64,000 bases of DNA from Platanthera guangdongensis. Lineage: Eukaryota; Streptophyta; Magnoliopsida; Asparagales; Orchidaceae. The stretch is taken from contig CM077153.1 of the NCBI GenBank assembly GCA_039583875.1, forward strand, positions 69,200,482 through 69,264,481, read 5' to 3'. Below the pieces are notes generated by a model. It ran no database searches. It worked only from the letters and a program-made list of their open reading frames with translations, and had not been told where the DNA came from. Below are positions 10,170-21,408 of this stretch, piece after piece (the stretch's first letter is position 1; every line of letters starts with the position of its first letter). The position numbers and the translations under genes are program-made.

Positions 10170-10620
10170 GTGTCGACACACAGAGTTGTCTGTGTCGACA
10201 TAGAAAAGTGGTGTCGACATTTTAGAGAAATGGTGTCGACACATCTAGAAAGTAAGTGTCGACACTTAAGAGAATTAGTGTCGACACATGAGGAGTAGGT
10301 GTCGACATATCCAAGGTGGTGTCGACACTTAGGATTTACTTAGAATTCGTCGAGTAGAGTCTCGACTAAGTGTCGAGCTAAGTAGTGTCGACACATATAC
10401 AAGTGTCGACACATATATTCTGTCGACTATACTTGTGTCGACACATAGTTGTCGAGACATTATAAGTAAGTGTCGACACTTTTCAACTGTGTCGACACAA
10501 TTTAAGTATTTTGACGCGCCCTTTCATCTTCGATTCTAGAAAGGTACAAATAGGTTTTCGGCATTATTTGTCGACACGCTCACCAAAGTTTCGAGACCAA
10601 ACTTGTGTGTCGACATTTCT
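10170..10620. repeat. second GTGTCGACAC array, between pol and ORF3 of A
   Basis: About 15-20 copies of TGTCGACA, plus decayed forms, fill the 500-bp gap between the pol stop and the ORF3 start. The motif is the same as in the LTR of this element but the spacers differ (for example AGAAATG and AGGAGTAG), so this is not a simple copy of the U3 array. Element B has the matching array at 27976-28410. Confidence 0.92.
10545..10554 (+). promoter_or_regulatory. decayed TATA box before ORF3 of A
   Basis: TACAAATAGG occupies the place of the perfect TATAAATAGG in element B (28037-28046, minus strand), about 100 bp upstream of the ORF3 ATG and just after the array. The T-to-C change probably weakens it. 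It suggests an internal promoter for ORF3. Confidence 0.5.
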
Positions 10621-10651
10621 CTTCTCTAAATTCAAATTTCTTCAAACCCTA

Positions 10652-13477
10652 ATGACGCCCAAGCTAGAAGAGAATGTTAATGAAGGATATGAACTCGTGC
10701 GACACGCCTTTGATGACGCGGAAGCTGAAATCAAAGGTGTGGTAACCCTAATAGAAGAGACTGGGTTAGAATTTCTTATATCAGAACCGATCAAGATATG
10801 GAAGAAGGAAGTCCTCGAATTTCTGAATGGAGGAACTCTAGATGAATCAGGACTCAAGATTAAGTCCAGAGTTCATGGGGCAAAGGTGAAGGTCTCTCCT
10901 AAAAGTCTAAGAAAAGTTCTTCAACTACCAAGGACAAAGGAAGAGGAAGATGTGTCTGCTTCTAAGACAAGGGAGGCACTAACATGGTGTGGACTTGATT
11001 CTAACCTGAAGATAGGATCTATATTCAACAGAAAAGGAATGAACACCCAAGGAAAATTTCTGTCTGAAATAGTTGGCAAGGTCATCCTGAGCAAGCCTGG
11101 AGGACATGACAGGATTTCACCTTATATGTTCAGTTTGATGACAAGAATTATCTTCAAACTTACTACTGATTGGTCTACAGTTGTGTATGAGAAGATAAAA
11201 GATAGTATGAAGAAGCCCAATTTGGGTAGAATACTGAGTCTATACCTAGCTGGAAATATTCCGGAGGTGATGAATCAAGCAGCTGGATCTAAGATTAACC
11301 ATATGAGGAAGATGGATATGAGAATTTTCTCTAGGTGGGATAGGGTGCTAACAAAGGAACTGTCAACTCCAGTAAAGGAAACACCTCATAAAAAGAAGAA
11401 GAAGACAACCACTGTGGCTCAAGAATCCTCAAGCAGCTCTGAAGAGCATGTAGTATTCACTCCTGATGATGAAGAAACTGGAAATGCTGGCCAGTCTCCA
11501 GCAAGACAAGAAGATGCACCAAGGCAGGGGGAGCTACCCTCAGCAAGCCCAATTCACCTGGATCCACTCCAGGGGGAGCCTTTACTTGTGGAAGATCCAA
11601 CTCCACTAGAGAGTGAACAAGCTACCCAAACCATACTGAAGGTAATCACTGAAATTAGTCAATTAGATTTCACTATAGAGGTAGAAGTTTTGACTGATTT
11701 ATTACCTGATATTCATCAGCAAACACAGATACAACCTCAACCCCAAGATGTTGTCATGGAGGACACATCTGTTGCTGATCTAGTGGTAGATGAGATCAGA
11801 GATTCTCCAGCTCATTCTCAACAGGAATTTACATTAGAAGAGCTATTCCCTGATCTTCTACAGACAAATCTTGAGAAAGATATAGCTGTTGCTGAGGGGG
11901 AGAAGGCCCATGTTCAGTGGGAGCATGTGGAGACTGTAGAGGAAACAGCAAGCAAGGAGACAGAGAAGTCAAAAGATGCTGAGGAACCACAAAGGACTGA
12001 GAAGGATTCACATCCTAGTCCTAAGGATAGAGTGGATATAGTCAGCACATCTGCTTCAGAGGACGAAGAGGCTGTGAGAGCTAAGAAGAGAAAGTTCCAG
12101 GTCTTCAAGAGAAGAAGCCAGAACTATAAGAAAGCACTACAGACCATTGTTCCACAGCCAGCCACATCTACTGATTACAGTTCATTGATGGTGGCTTTAT
12201 AGATCAAGCTTGATGAGCAAAGGCAAGCTCTGGAAAAGTATGTGGATGAAGGGAATAAGTCACTGCAATTTGATCTGGCCCAAGACATCAAGTCAATAAG
12301 ATTTGAAGTGAATCTGAACAAGAAAGAAATGACTGACTGCTTCTATAAAGGAGGAAATGCAGTTGTCTATCTGGCCACACATCAAGAAAAAATAAAGACA
12401 AAACTTGATGAGCTAGAAGTGAAGCAAGGCTATGTACTAGAGAACCAGATAAGGATGAATGATAATCTTACAGCTTCACATAATGCCATAGTAACTGAAA
12501 TGAAGAATATAGCTACTGCTCAGACTACAGCAAGCGCTACTGCCAAGGCTGAATTTGACAAACAATTGCAAGAGAGCCTAACTGCTGTTAAAACTGTTAT
12601 TGAAGACTCTCAAAAGGCAATTACTGAAAAGCTCCAAAGGTTGAAACCTTTCTATAAGGATGGAGTAAACTATCTGAATGCACAGATAAGGTTTCAAAAA
12701 GATGATCTGAGGGATCACATTGAGAGAGAAGTCATAAAGGGGGAGAGGGTATTAGTCAAGGCAGGCTCTGATCATGCAAAGTGGATTTCAAATTCCATCA
12801 GAGCCACCCTTGGATATCCACCCTTATGTGATGATGACAATGTTGTAGAGTCTGGAATTAATCATGCATACCTTGGAGGAGAGCAAGCTGAAGTAGCGCA
12901 GGTGATATACCCTCCACCAGACTTTGATATGATACATCAAGAAATATAGTCAATGTATAGTCCTCCTGAGGGAAATCAGAATGTCATCATAGAGAAAGTT
13001 GTTCAGCCTGTGCCAGAGGCAATACTCAAAGAGCAAGAGGCCTTATTAAAGGAACAAAAGACTCAATTGTCTAAGAAAAGATTCAGAGAGCAAGCTGAAC
13101 TTAGGTCTGATTTTGAACAATGGAGCCCAACTTTCAGGAATATCATTTTGACTGCTTGGAAGGATGCCATAGACAATATCCAGGATAGAGGCAAATGGTA
13201 CTCTGAACAAGAGTAGAGGAAACATGAGAACAGGCAAGTGGCTATTGTTCAATATAGAAGAAAGACTAAGATGGGAAAGCTACCTCCTACTGCGCAGGAG
13301 CCTAGCAAGTACTTCCCAAAGCCTTATCATTATTTTGAAAGGCAGAAGATCAAGGCTGAAGAGCAGAAAAAGATAGATCTTGAAGGGAAGAAGCCTGCTG
13401 ATGACAAAGATGCTCAAGTCCAAGCAAAGATACAATCAGGAAAGGGCATTGTTATCAAGGAGCCTGAGCAGTCTTAG
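10652..13477 (+). pseudogene. ORF3 of element A, about 941 codons with three in-frame stops
   Basis: This is the third ORF of the element, in the place of the SIRE env-like gene. The start ATG (MTPKLEENVNEGYEL) matches MAPKLEEN in B and MAPRTTAG in C. Residues 1 to about 235 form a globular domain (WKKEVLEFLNG, VKVSPKSLRKVL, TWCGLDS, GRILSLYLAG, FSRWDRV). Then come an acidic Ser/Glu/Pro-rich stretch, a strong basic cluster AKKRKFQVFKRR at 477-488 that looks like a nuclear signal, and a helical, coiled-coil-like C-terminal half ending in KMGKLPPTA and a Lys-rich tail. I see no signal peptide or membrane segment, which argues against an envelope role. TAG stops at 12200-12202, 12946-12948 and 13214-13216 interrupt one otherwise continuous frame. 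The function is unknown. Confidence 0.85.
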
Positions 13478-13703
13478 GATAGAAATTTTTCTTAAGTTTA
13501 CTATGTGTAATCATTTGCATTCAACTTTCTGTAAACGTTTGAATAATGAAAATGTTGAAGTTGTTAGAACAATGTGATGTGTTAAATCTATTACATTACT
13601 GTTCTGAGATATTTGTGTATACATGTTTTGTTTATACATGTTTATGTACTTACCCTGTCATTTAATATTGTTTTACATCATACTGTGAATTTGTTATGTA
13701 TGG

Positions 13704-13814
13704 TGTATATCATTGACTAAGGGTTATGACTTCTCCAAATAGGGGGAGATTGTTTGGTACAGTGGAATATATGTACCTGATTTGAAGAAGCCTCACTCTA
13801 CTCAATGATATACA
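13704..13814. repeat. inverted repeat spanning the polypurine tract and 3' LTR start of A
   Basis: TGTATATCATTGA at 13704-13716 is the exact reverse complement of TCAATGATATACA at 13802-13814. The two arms flank the polypurine tract and the first 50 bp of the LTR. The same pair is exact in element 1 (497-509 and 594-606) and has one mismatch in B. A hairpin around the plus-strand priming site is possible. Confidence 0.7.
13737..13750 (+). other. polypurine tract of element A
   Basis: AAATAGGGGGAGAT directly precedes the 3' LTR (TGTTTGG at 13751). It is identical to the tract of element 1. Confidence 0.88.
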
Positions 13815-15686
13815 TCAAGGTGTATTTGATGTGTTTTTGAGTTTATGTGTGCAGGTTAAGTAACTGCAGGTTTGCAGGAAAAGTTTCTAAGTCCATGTGT
13901 CGACACCTAGAAGAAAAGTGTCGACACTTAAGAAGGCTTGTGTCGACACCTAGAGAAGCAGTGTCGACACTTGGAGTAATTGTGTCGACACTAGGAAGCC
14001 AGAGTCGACACCAGAAGGAAAGTGTCGACACATACAGGATGTGTCGACACACAATGAAGAAATGTCTACATAATCTGTGTCGACACTTAGAAGCAGTGTC
14101 GACACCCAGAGGAACTTTGTCGACATCAAAAGTGTCGACACTAGGAGGCTGTATCGACACTCAGCAAATCATCAACAAAGTTCAAGTACAAGTGTCGACA
14201 CTAGGAGACTGTGTCGACACTAGGAGACTGTATCGACACTCAGCGAACTTCAACAAAGTCTAAGTACATGTGTCGACACAAAGGAGATGTGTCGATACTC
14301 AGCAAAAGTCTCAACACATGAAGAATGTGTCGACACAAAGGAGATGTGTCGACACTCAGCAAAAGTTTCAACACAGAAGGCATGTGTCGACACAAAGAAG
14401 ATGTGTCGACACTTAGCAAGTATCAACACAAGAAGATGTGTCGATACAAAGGAGTTGTGTCGACACTTAACAGAAATCAACTAAGTATTGAAGAAGAAGG
14501 ACTTTTGTCGACACACATAATCAGTGTCGATACATTCTGAAGAAGCAGTGTCGAGAAGTAATTTCTACAACACAAGGATTTGTGTCGACACCATGAATGC
14601 TAGTGTCGACACTTAGTCTACTTGTGTCGACACTTGGTCCATTTGTTTCGACACATAAAGACTGTCTGTCTCGACACTTTCAGACTTTGACAGAGTTTTC
14701 AAGAACTGACTGGATGACTTGACAGCTGTCATTTCAACCGGTCAACTTCTACTGTCAGAGAAGTCAGAAGTTTGTTAGAAACCGGATCAGCCGGTCACCA
14801 TGAAGAAAGCCTATATAAAGGCCTATTACTTCAACAGAAGAAGATTGAGTATTGGATTCATTGAAGATCTAACAATACTAAAAGAAGAAGACCTTCAAGT
14901 GAAGATCTAAGAAGTTGGAGAGAGAGAGCTCCTTCTAAGAAGACAGCTATTGAATCAGGCTGTGAAGAAAGTTTCAGATTGAGATCTGATTCTGAAGTCA
15001 GCAATGATTGAAGATCATCTGCATAGAGTTTCAACCCTACTGTGTTCTAATTCAAGAAGCTTTGAAGAAAGCCAAGGGTGGTTGATCTCAGCAAAGTTCT
15101 TCCAAGAACTCATCAAGAAACCAGTCAACTCTTCTCTCTCATTCTGAGTTGTGGGTATATACTTTGTAATTTTAATTTCTTGTAGGATCCTTAGGGATCT
15201 GAGTTGTAAGCCTGAAATTATAAAGGATGAGTGGTAGGGCCTGTGTGCCTGAGTGTAGGAGATTCATTTCTCTGAGTGTAGGCCTTGTTGAGGGCTGAGT
15301 GTAGGCCTTGTTGAAGGCTGAGTGTAGGTCTTGGTGAAGACTGAGTGGTAGGGCTATTGAGCCTGAGTTGTAGGAGTGGGATCACTCTGAGCTGTAGGAA
15401 CCTATTTGGGGTTCTGAGTTGTAAGATCTAAGGATCTGAGGAGTAGTGTAGAAGTTGGACCGTATCTAGTACACTACTAGATAGGCGAAGGGGGAAAGTG
15501 GATGTACCCAGACCTTGGGGAACCACTATAAATCCTGTGTGCTCTCTGTGATTGTATGCTTGGGTGAATGCTGTGGTTGCTGTGCTGTGAATTGCAATTA
15601 CTGTACTGTAGTTCTGCCTTTAAAGTTTAAAAAGATTAAGTGCACTTATTCACCCCCCTCTAGGTGTTTAGGCACTAGTTCTTTCA
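13751..15686 (+). repeat. 3' LTR of element A
   Basis: The 1936-bp LTR has the same architecture as the 5' LTR, with its array at 13896-14680 and TATA at 14812-14819. It has one extra array unit of about 19 bp near 14208-14226 compared with the 5' LTR. The ATGTC target duplication follows at 15687-15691. Confidence 0.95.
13896..14680. repeat. GTGTCGACAC array, 3' LTR of A
   Basis: This is the same motif and spacer order as 3089-3850, with one additional 19-bp unit and several independent point changes in the motif (for example TATCGACA and TGTCGATA). Confidence 0.92.
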
Positions 15687-16012
15687 ATGTCGACTAAGCT
15701 TCTCTGTGTGTCGACACTGCCTCTGTATGTCGACAAAGTTTCTTCAGGTGTCGACACAGCCTTTCCAAGTGTCGACACAATTAACTCCAAGTGTCGACAC
15801 AGCTTTTCTCCAGTGTCGACACAAGCCTTCATAAGTGTTGACCCAGCTTCTTCTAGTATCGACACGTGGACTTAGAAACTTTTTTCTGCATTCCTGCACT
15901 TACTTAACCTGCACATATAAACTCAAAATAACATCAAATACACCTTGATGCATATCATTGAGTAAGGTGAGGTTTCTTCAAATCTGGTACACATTTTCCA
16001 ATGTACCCAACA
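15687..16012 (-). mobile_element. LTR fragment D, right piece, with its TG terminus
   Basis: Read on the minus strand this starts TGTTGGGTACATTGG at 16012 and has the same conserved 5' block as the LTRs of 1, A, B and F, then the palindrome array up to the insertion of A. The first five bases are the right copy of the ATGTC duplication of A. Next to its terminus lies GTTAT (16013-16017) inside the LTR of Gypsy element E. The sequence differs clearly from element B's LTR, so D is a separate insertion. Confidence 0.88.
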
Positions 16013-17903
16013 GTTATATAAGAATATCAAAATTCCAAATATAACTACTCGCCCTAACACAAAGCATTCTAGCGGAAGCTTTTAAACAGTTTCAAAGAAC
16101 CCATAATTGAATAACAACTATCATGAATGTCCACATACTACCATAGGAATGAAATAACAAATACACTGAAAGTACTTGGCCTTATGGCCTTACAAGAGTT
16201 TACTTAATAAATTAATGTTTTGCATACATCGGCTCGTAGGCCAGCCACACATGATAGAAATAAAAACAACAATTTGCTTTGGCCTTCGAGGGCCAGCTCA
16301 GCAACATGGGCTTCAGCCCGCTTTTTGGTACTTGGCTTTGCAGCACCTGCCATCAACATTCCACCGCACGGTGGCAAACAAAGTAACGGTCAGCCAAAGC
16401 CGACCAAATTATAACGACCCCGCAACTTACTCGGGACGACGGTGCTCCTTCCCTGCATTACATTAGCCCAGCTAAACAATAAAGCGAAAACATACTTCGC
16501 CACAGGTGTAGGCTCACACAGCCAAACACCCTGTGCACTCAAGGCACATTAACGGAGAATCTAGTCAATTCCGTGGCTTCACCACCATCCCCGGGATGGC
16601 AACATCGTGATCATTTTTTAGTCTTTCTCACCACCGTCTAAGACTCCCGACTATGCCAACGGCCACTCCCTCTATAGGTCTCTACCACTGAACCACATAG
16701 CCCAGGTCCGATTTCACTTGCCCGTTGCTCACTCCGCATAGTCACCTTAAGACGTATGCACAGGCCAAGCTTCTCTCGGATCCCAAAACATTCCAAACAT
16801 CACATAACCCAGTTATGTTCAAGGCTGGCTGCCCGGCCGCCAAGTTAGCAGAAATACGTTTCCGCTCAGTTTTTCGGGTGCGCCTTGGAGTTAATCCCCA
16901 AGGATCCATGTTGCAATCTACCGTGTAGAAACCCGAAAACACAAAACACGGAGTCCTCTCCGGCAAACCATAAAATATGCAACATCACCGATCCAGACCA
17001 ACATGCTCGGGTAGGCTTCACACACAATACCTATGTCCGTACTTCGATTCCGGACTCTATATGCAACATAAGGGGACTATTCACATCAACCCTAAGGAAC
17101 ACCGCACACTCACCGCACACTCGCGGGAGCGGGTTTCCTTATGCAAAAGAAGGAGAGCTTCACATGGTTAAGTAGAGAACCGTTACCCTTGTAGTTCGCT
17201 TTTGCTCCATGGGAATCTATCCGGATGGAAATCTTCGAAAGGGAATTTCCTCCGCGGATCAGGTCTCGGTTCTCGATTTGGTGCTCCGATGCTCCGCCGG
17301 CGGACGGAATCCTCCTCTTCCTTCCTCCTTGCTCTCTCCTCTCCCTAATTCCTTAGAAAGAGAAGGCTTAAGAGAAAATGAGGAACTAATCCTCCATTCC
17401 CGGCCTTAACAAAGCAGGAACACACCTGGGCCGTCAGATCTTATTTAAAGAAAACAAACAGCTCAGATCCGGCCAAAATTCCTCAATCCTGGGCCAAACA
17501 CGGCCTTGCACACGGCCGTGTCCTAGGCCGTGTGCCCCGATCTAGGCACGATCATCGAGCACAGAGAAGGACACGGGTCAAGACACGCCCGTGTCTCAAC
17601 CTAACACACCCCGTGTCCTGATACACCCGTGTCCTACGATTTGTCTTAGATAACCGCCACTCCAACTGACACGACTCTTGGGAACACGGGTGGTGATAAG
17701 GGTATGCACATGCCCGTGTCATGCTTAACATACCCGTGTCACACTGCCGTGTTTCCTGCCATGTCCTTTTTTGGACACAGCCGTCCAACACAGGGAAAGA
17801 CACAGCCTTGGACACGCCCGTGTCCCAGGCCGTGTACCCCTATTAAGGCACCAAAAATTCCTTAGGATGTGACCGATTCGATTACGATTTTCAGGGTGTT
17901 ACA
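16013..17903 (-). repeat. 3' LTR of Gypsy element E (visible part)
   Basis: It matches 35768-37682 along its length and ends GGTGTTACA on the plus strand. It carries an ACACGGCCGTGT-type array near its minus-strand 5' end. About 90 bp of its other end are missing because D was inserted. Short ORFs here are not supported as genes. Confidence 0.9.
17505..17830. repeat. ACACGGCCGTGT-type palindrome array in E 3' LTR
   Basis: There are repeated copies of CACGGCCGTGT, ACACGCCCGTGTC and related half-sites such as GACACGGG. The array lies in the first 400 bp of the minus-strand LTR, an upstream (U3) position. The matching array in the 5' LTR is at 37250-37610. Confidence 0.8.
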
Positions 17904-17920
17904 AATCTATCCCCTTTAAA
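17904..17920 (-). other. polypurine tract of element E
   Basis: On the minus strand, TTAAAGGGGATAGATT directly precedes the LTR start TGTAACACC. Confidence 0.7.
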
Positions 17921-17957
17921 GAATTTCGTCCCAAAATTATATAAAGTTACACAAAAT

Positions 17958-20900
17958 TTAAATGTTACCTGACTGGAATAACTCGGGGTATTCCTCCAAC
18001 ATAGTCTTCTCTCGCTCCCATGAAAGCTCCTCACGTCCGCAGTTATCCCAACGGACTTTAACCATTCGGATTTCATTGTTGCGGAGTCGTTTGACTTCAA
18101 AGTCTACAATGCGTACTGGCTTGACCTTTGTCGTCAACCCGTAGTCAACCGGCACTTGATCGACTGCAACGACCTGTGAAGGCTCTTGCACCGCCTTCCG
18201 CAACACCAATATATGGAACACATCGTGTAGCGCACTCAACTGCACTGACAACTTCAATCGATACGCTGCTTCGCCAACCCGCTCCTGAATTTCAAACGGT
18301 CCAAGGTATCTCAGACTCGGCTTCTTCAAGCGTCGAACCTGTGAGACACCCTTGAACGGCTTAATTTTCAAATACACTCAGTCGCCAACACCGAACTCCA
18401 CGTTCCTATGCTTGGCGTTATAATATTTTGCCTGCCTGTCCTGAGCGACCTTAAACTATTCCTGAATTGTATGTATCATTGAAGTGGTGTCTTCCACCGC
18501 TTGACATTTGAATAACTTCACCTCACATGTCTCCAACCAAGACAACATCATACGACACTTTCTCCCATACAAGGCCTCGAAAGGCGCCATTCCAATACTC
18601 GCTTGATAGCTGTTGTTATACGCAAACTCCACCATGTACAGGTGATCTTCCCACTATTTTCCGAAATCCAGGACACACATGCGAAGCATATCCTCCATCA
18701 TCCTGTTGACCCTCTCAGTCTTACCATCCATCTGTGGATGAAAGGCTGTGCTGAAACTCGGCTTAGTTCCCAACAAACTATGCACCAGCCTCCAGTCACA
18801 CGACGTGAAGCGTCCATCTCAGTCACTAATAATATTGCGGGGCACATCATGCAATCGAACAATATTATCCACATAGAGTTTGGCTATCTTTTCCACTGGA
18901 TCTTCCTTTCTGTTCGGGATGAAGTGCGGCACTTTTGTCAATCTATCTACGACCAACCAGATGGCATCGTTTCCACTCTGCGACTTTCGCAAACCATGCA
19001 CAAAATCCATAGAAATGTCATCGAACTTCCACTTCGGAATAGGTAAGGACTTCAAGAATCCTCCAGGCTTCTGGCACTCCGCCTTCACCAAGGCACAAGT
19101 TTAGCAGTTGGCCACATAAAGTGCTACATCTTTCTTTAATCTTGGCCACCAGAACAGCTTCTTCATATCTTTATACATCTTCGTGCTCCCCAGGAGGATT
19201 GAGTACTTGGTATGATTAGCCTCGTACATTAACTCCTCCCGAAGATTATCCGCACTAGGGACGCATAGGAGACCGTCCCTCCTTAGCAATCCATCCTCAA
19301 CAGCAAATTGAGAATTTGACCCATCCAAAGATTCATCCAAGATCTGCTTCATGCTGTTATCCTGAACCAAAGCCCGCCGAACCCTATCAGCTAGGTCATA
19401 CTGCACCTCTGCCCAATGCAATTTCTCCTCTGCACTAATCTGCTTGTCGACGCGGGAGATCTCTAATGCCTCAAAATCACAAACCAAACTCTCATCATGT
19501 ATCGACAACCAGTTGGCCTGTGCAGGAGCCCTGCGACTCAATGCATCTGCCACTGCATTTCCATTCCCAGGAACATAATGTATCTTGAATGTGTAGTCCC
19601 ACAGGAACTCCATCCACCTCCGCTGCCTCATGTTCAGCTCCTTCTGATCTAACAAGTACTTCAGGCTCTTATGATCGGTGTAGATATCGACCTTCACACC
19701 ATACAAGTAGTGCCTTCATAGCTTTAGAGCAAATATCACGGCCGCTAACTCTAAGTCGTGAACCGGATAATTCCTCTCGTGAACCTTCAATTGTCGTGAA
19801 CCATAGGCTATCACGCTCCCATGCTATAGTAGAACACAGCCCAAACCACGGCTCGAAGCATCACTATAGATTTCAAACCCTTTGGTCCCACTCGGCAAAC
19901 ATAAAATAGGTGACGTGGTCAACCGCCTCATCAATTCTTCAAAAGCCTGCTTGCACTCCAGCAACCACACAAACTTTTGATCCTTCCTTGTCAACGTCGT
20001 GAGTGGTAGTGCTATCCGCAAGAAGTTCTCTACGAAGCGCCTGTAGTAGCCGACAAGCCCCAGAAAGCTCCGGACTTCCGCCACTGTAGACAATACAAGC
20101 CACTCCCGTATTGCAACTATCTTCGTCGGATCCACCTCTATCCCTTCTCCACTAACAATATGAACAAGGAACGCTACTGAGGATAACCAGAATTCACACT
20201 TGGAGAACTCAGCATACAACTGATTCCTTCTCAACGTCTCCAACACCATATGCAGATGCTTGTAGTCATCATCCTCACACTTCGAGTACATCAAGATATC
20301 GTCGATAAATACTATCACGAAACGGTCCAGGTACTCTCTGAACGTCCTATTCATCAGATCCATAAACACGGATGACGGATTGGTCAACCCAAACGGCATG
20401 ACCGTGAACTCGTAATGCCCAAACCGCGTGCTGAACGTTGTTTTGGGATGTCTCTTTCCCTTATCCTTAATTGGTAGTAGTCGTATTTCAGATCTAACTT
20501 CGAATATACTGTTGACCCGACCAACTGATCAAATAGATCGTCAATCCTTGGTAACAGATACTTATTCTTTTTTGTAAGCTTGTTCAACTCTCGATAGTTG
20601 ATACAGAGTCGCAAGCTCCCGTCCTTCTTCTTAACAAAGAGGACCGATGCGCTCTAAGGCGATTAACTTGGACGCACATATCCTTGCTCCAACAACTCTT
20701 GCAGTTCCACCTTCAGCTCCGCCATCTCTTTTGGCACTATTCGATACAGAGAGCGTGACACCGGTTTGGCACCCGACACCAGCTCAATAGTAAAATCAAT
20801 CTCCCATTGAGGTGGGGCTCCTGGGAGATCATCCAGGAACACATCTGGATACTCGGACACAACTGAAATACTTCCCAAACTTGGCATAGGCATTGAAGTC

Positions 20901-21354
20901 TGCACTAATGTGACAAACAGCTCTGCCCCAGACCGAACTGCCTTTAACAACTGAAGGACCGACATCAAAATCTTACTAGACCCATTCATGCCCGCAAATG
21001 TAGTCTCCCGATCAGTATTCAGTACCACTTAACCTCCTTTCGGTTGCAATCAATGCATGCTCGCTGCTCTGAGAGCCAGTCCATACCAAAGATTACGTCG
21101 AACTCCACTAACGGCAGTACCGACGCTTGTAAGTCAAACTCTTGGTCCCCAATCCGTATCTTTACCACACAGATTCTATCCGCGTGCATTGAGCACCCAT
21201 TGGGCAACAACACATCCAACTTGTCTTTTGCCATCGAGGAAGGGACTCTGATGCACGATACGAATCTTTCGGACAAGAAGGAATGCGAAGCTCCTGTATC
21301 AAACAGGGCTCTCGCCGGACAATCGAAAATCAACACAAAGCCTAGCACCAACAT
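17958..21354 (-). pseudogene. pol: Pol of Gypsy element E (protease to chromodomain region, broken)
   Basis: Pieces in order on the minus strand are an aspartic protease (LFDTGASHSFLSERF, about 21354-21019), a linker, RT fragments ([16 protein letters not shown] and [14 protein letters not shown], 20614-19824), RNase H ([26 protein letters not shown], 19706-19101), integrase (MDFVHGLRKSQ and WLVVDRLTKVPHF near 19091-18819) and a C-terminal integrase tail with KPFKGVSQVRRLKKPSLRYLGPFE (18377-17958). The order is typical of plant chromoviruses. Stops and frameshifts fall between nearly all pieces, for example near 20640, 20440, 19730, 19100 and 18380. Confidence 0.9.
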
Positions 21355-21408
21355 TTATAAGCTAACATATAAAAAGGTAACAACTATATAAAGTTAAACT
21401 GCTATAAC

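Larger units (their letters stand above)
2942..15686 (+). mobile_element. complete Copia element A (SIRE-like, with ORF3)
   Basis: The 12.7-kb element has two LTRs, a primer binding site, gag, pol in the order protease-integrase-RT-RNase H, a palindrome array, ORF3 and a polypurine tract. Domain order and RT/RNase H sequence are Copia, and the pol motifs resemble the SIRE/Maximus lineage. The target duplication is ATGTC. The LTRs differ by only a few percent by eye, so the insertion is fairly young. It cannot be autonomous now: pol and ORF3 carry nonsense codons and an integrase catalytic residue is lost, while gag remains open. It lies inside LTR D. Confidence 0.96.

Noticed and set aside
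10652..13477. ORF3 as a classical envelope protein.
   Set aside because: Position fits SIRE env-like genes, but no signal peptide or membrane segment is visible, and it has a strong basic nuclear-type cluster.
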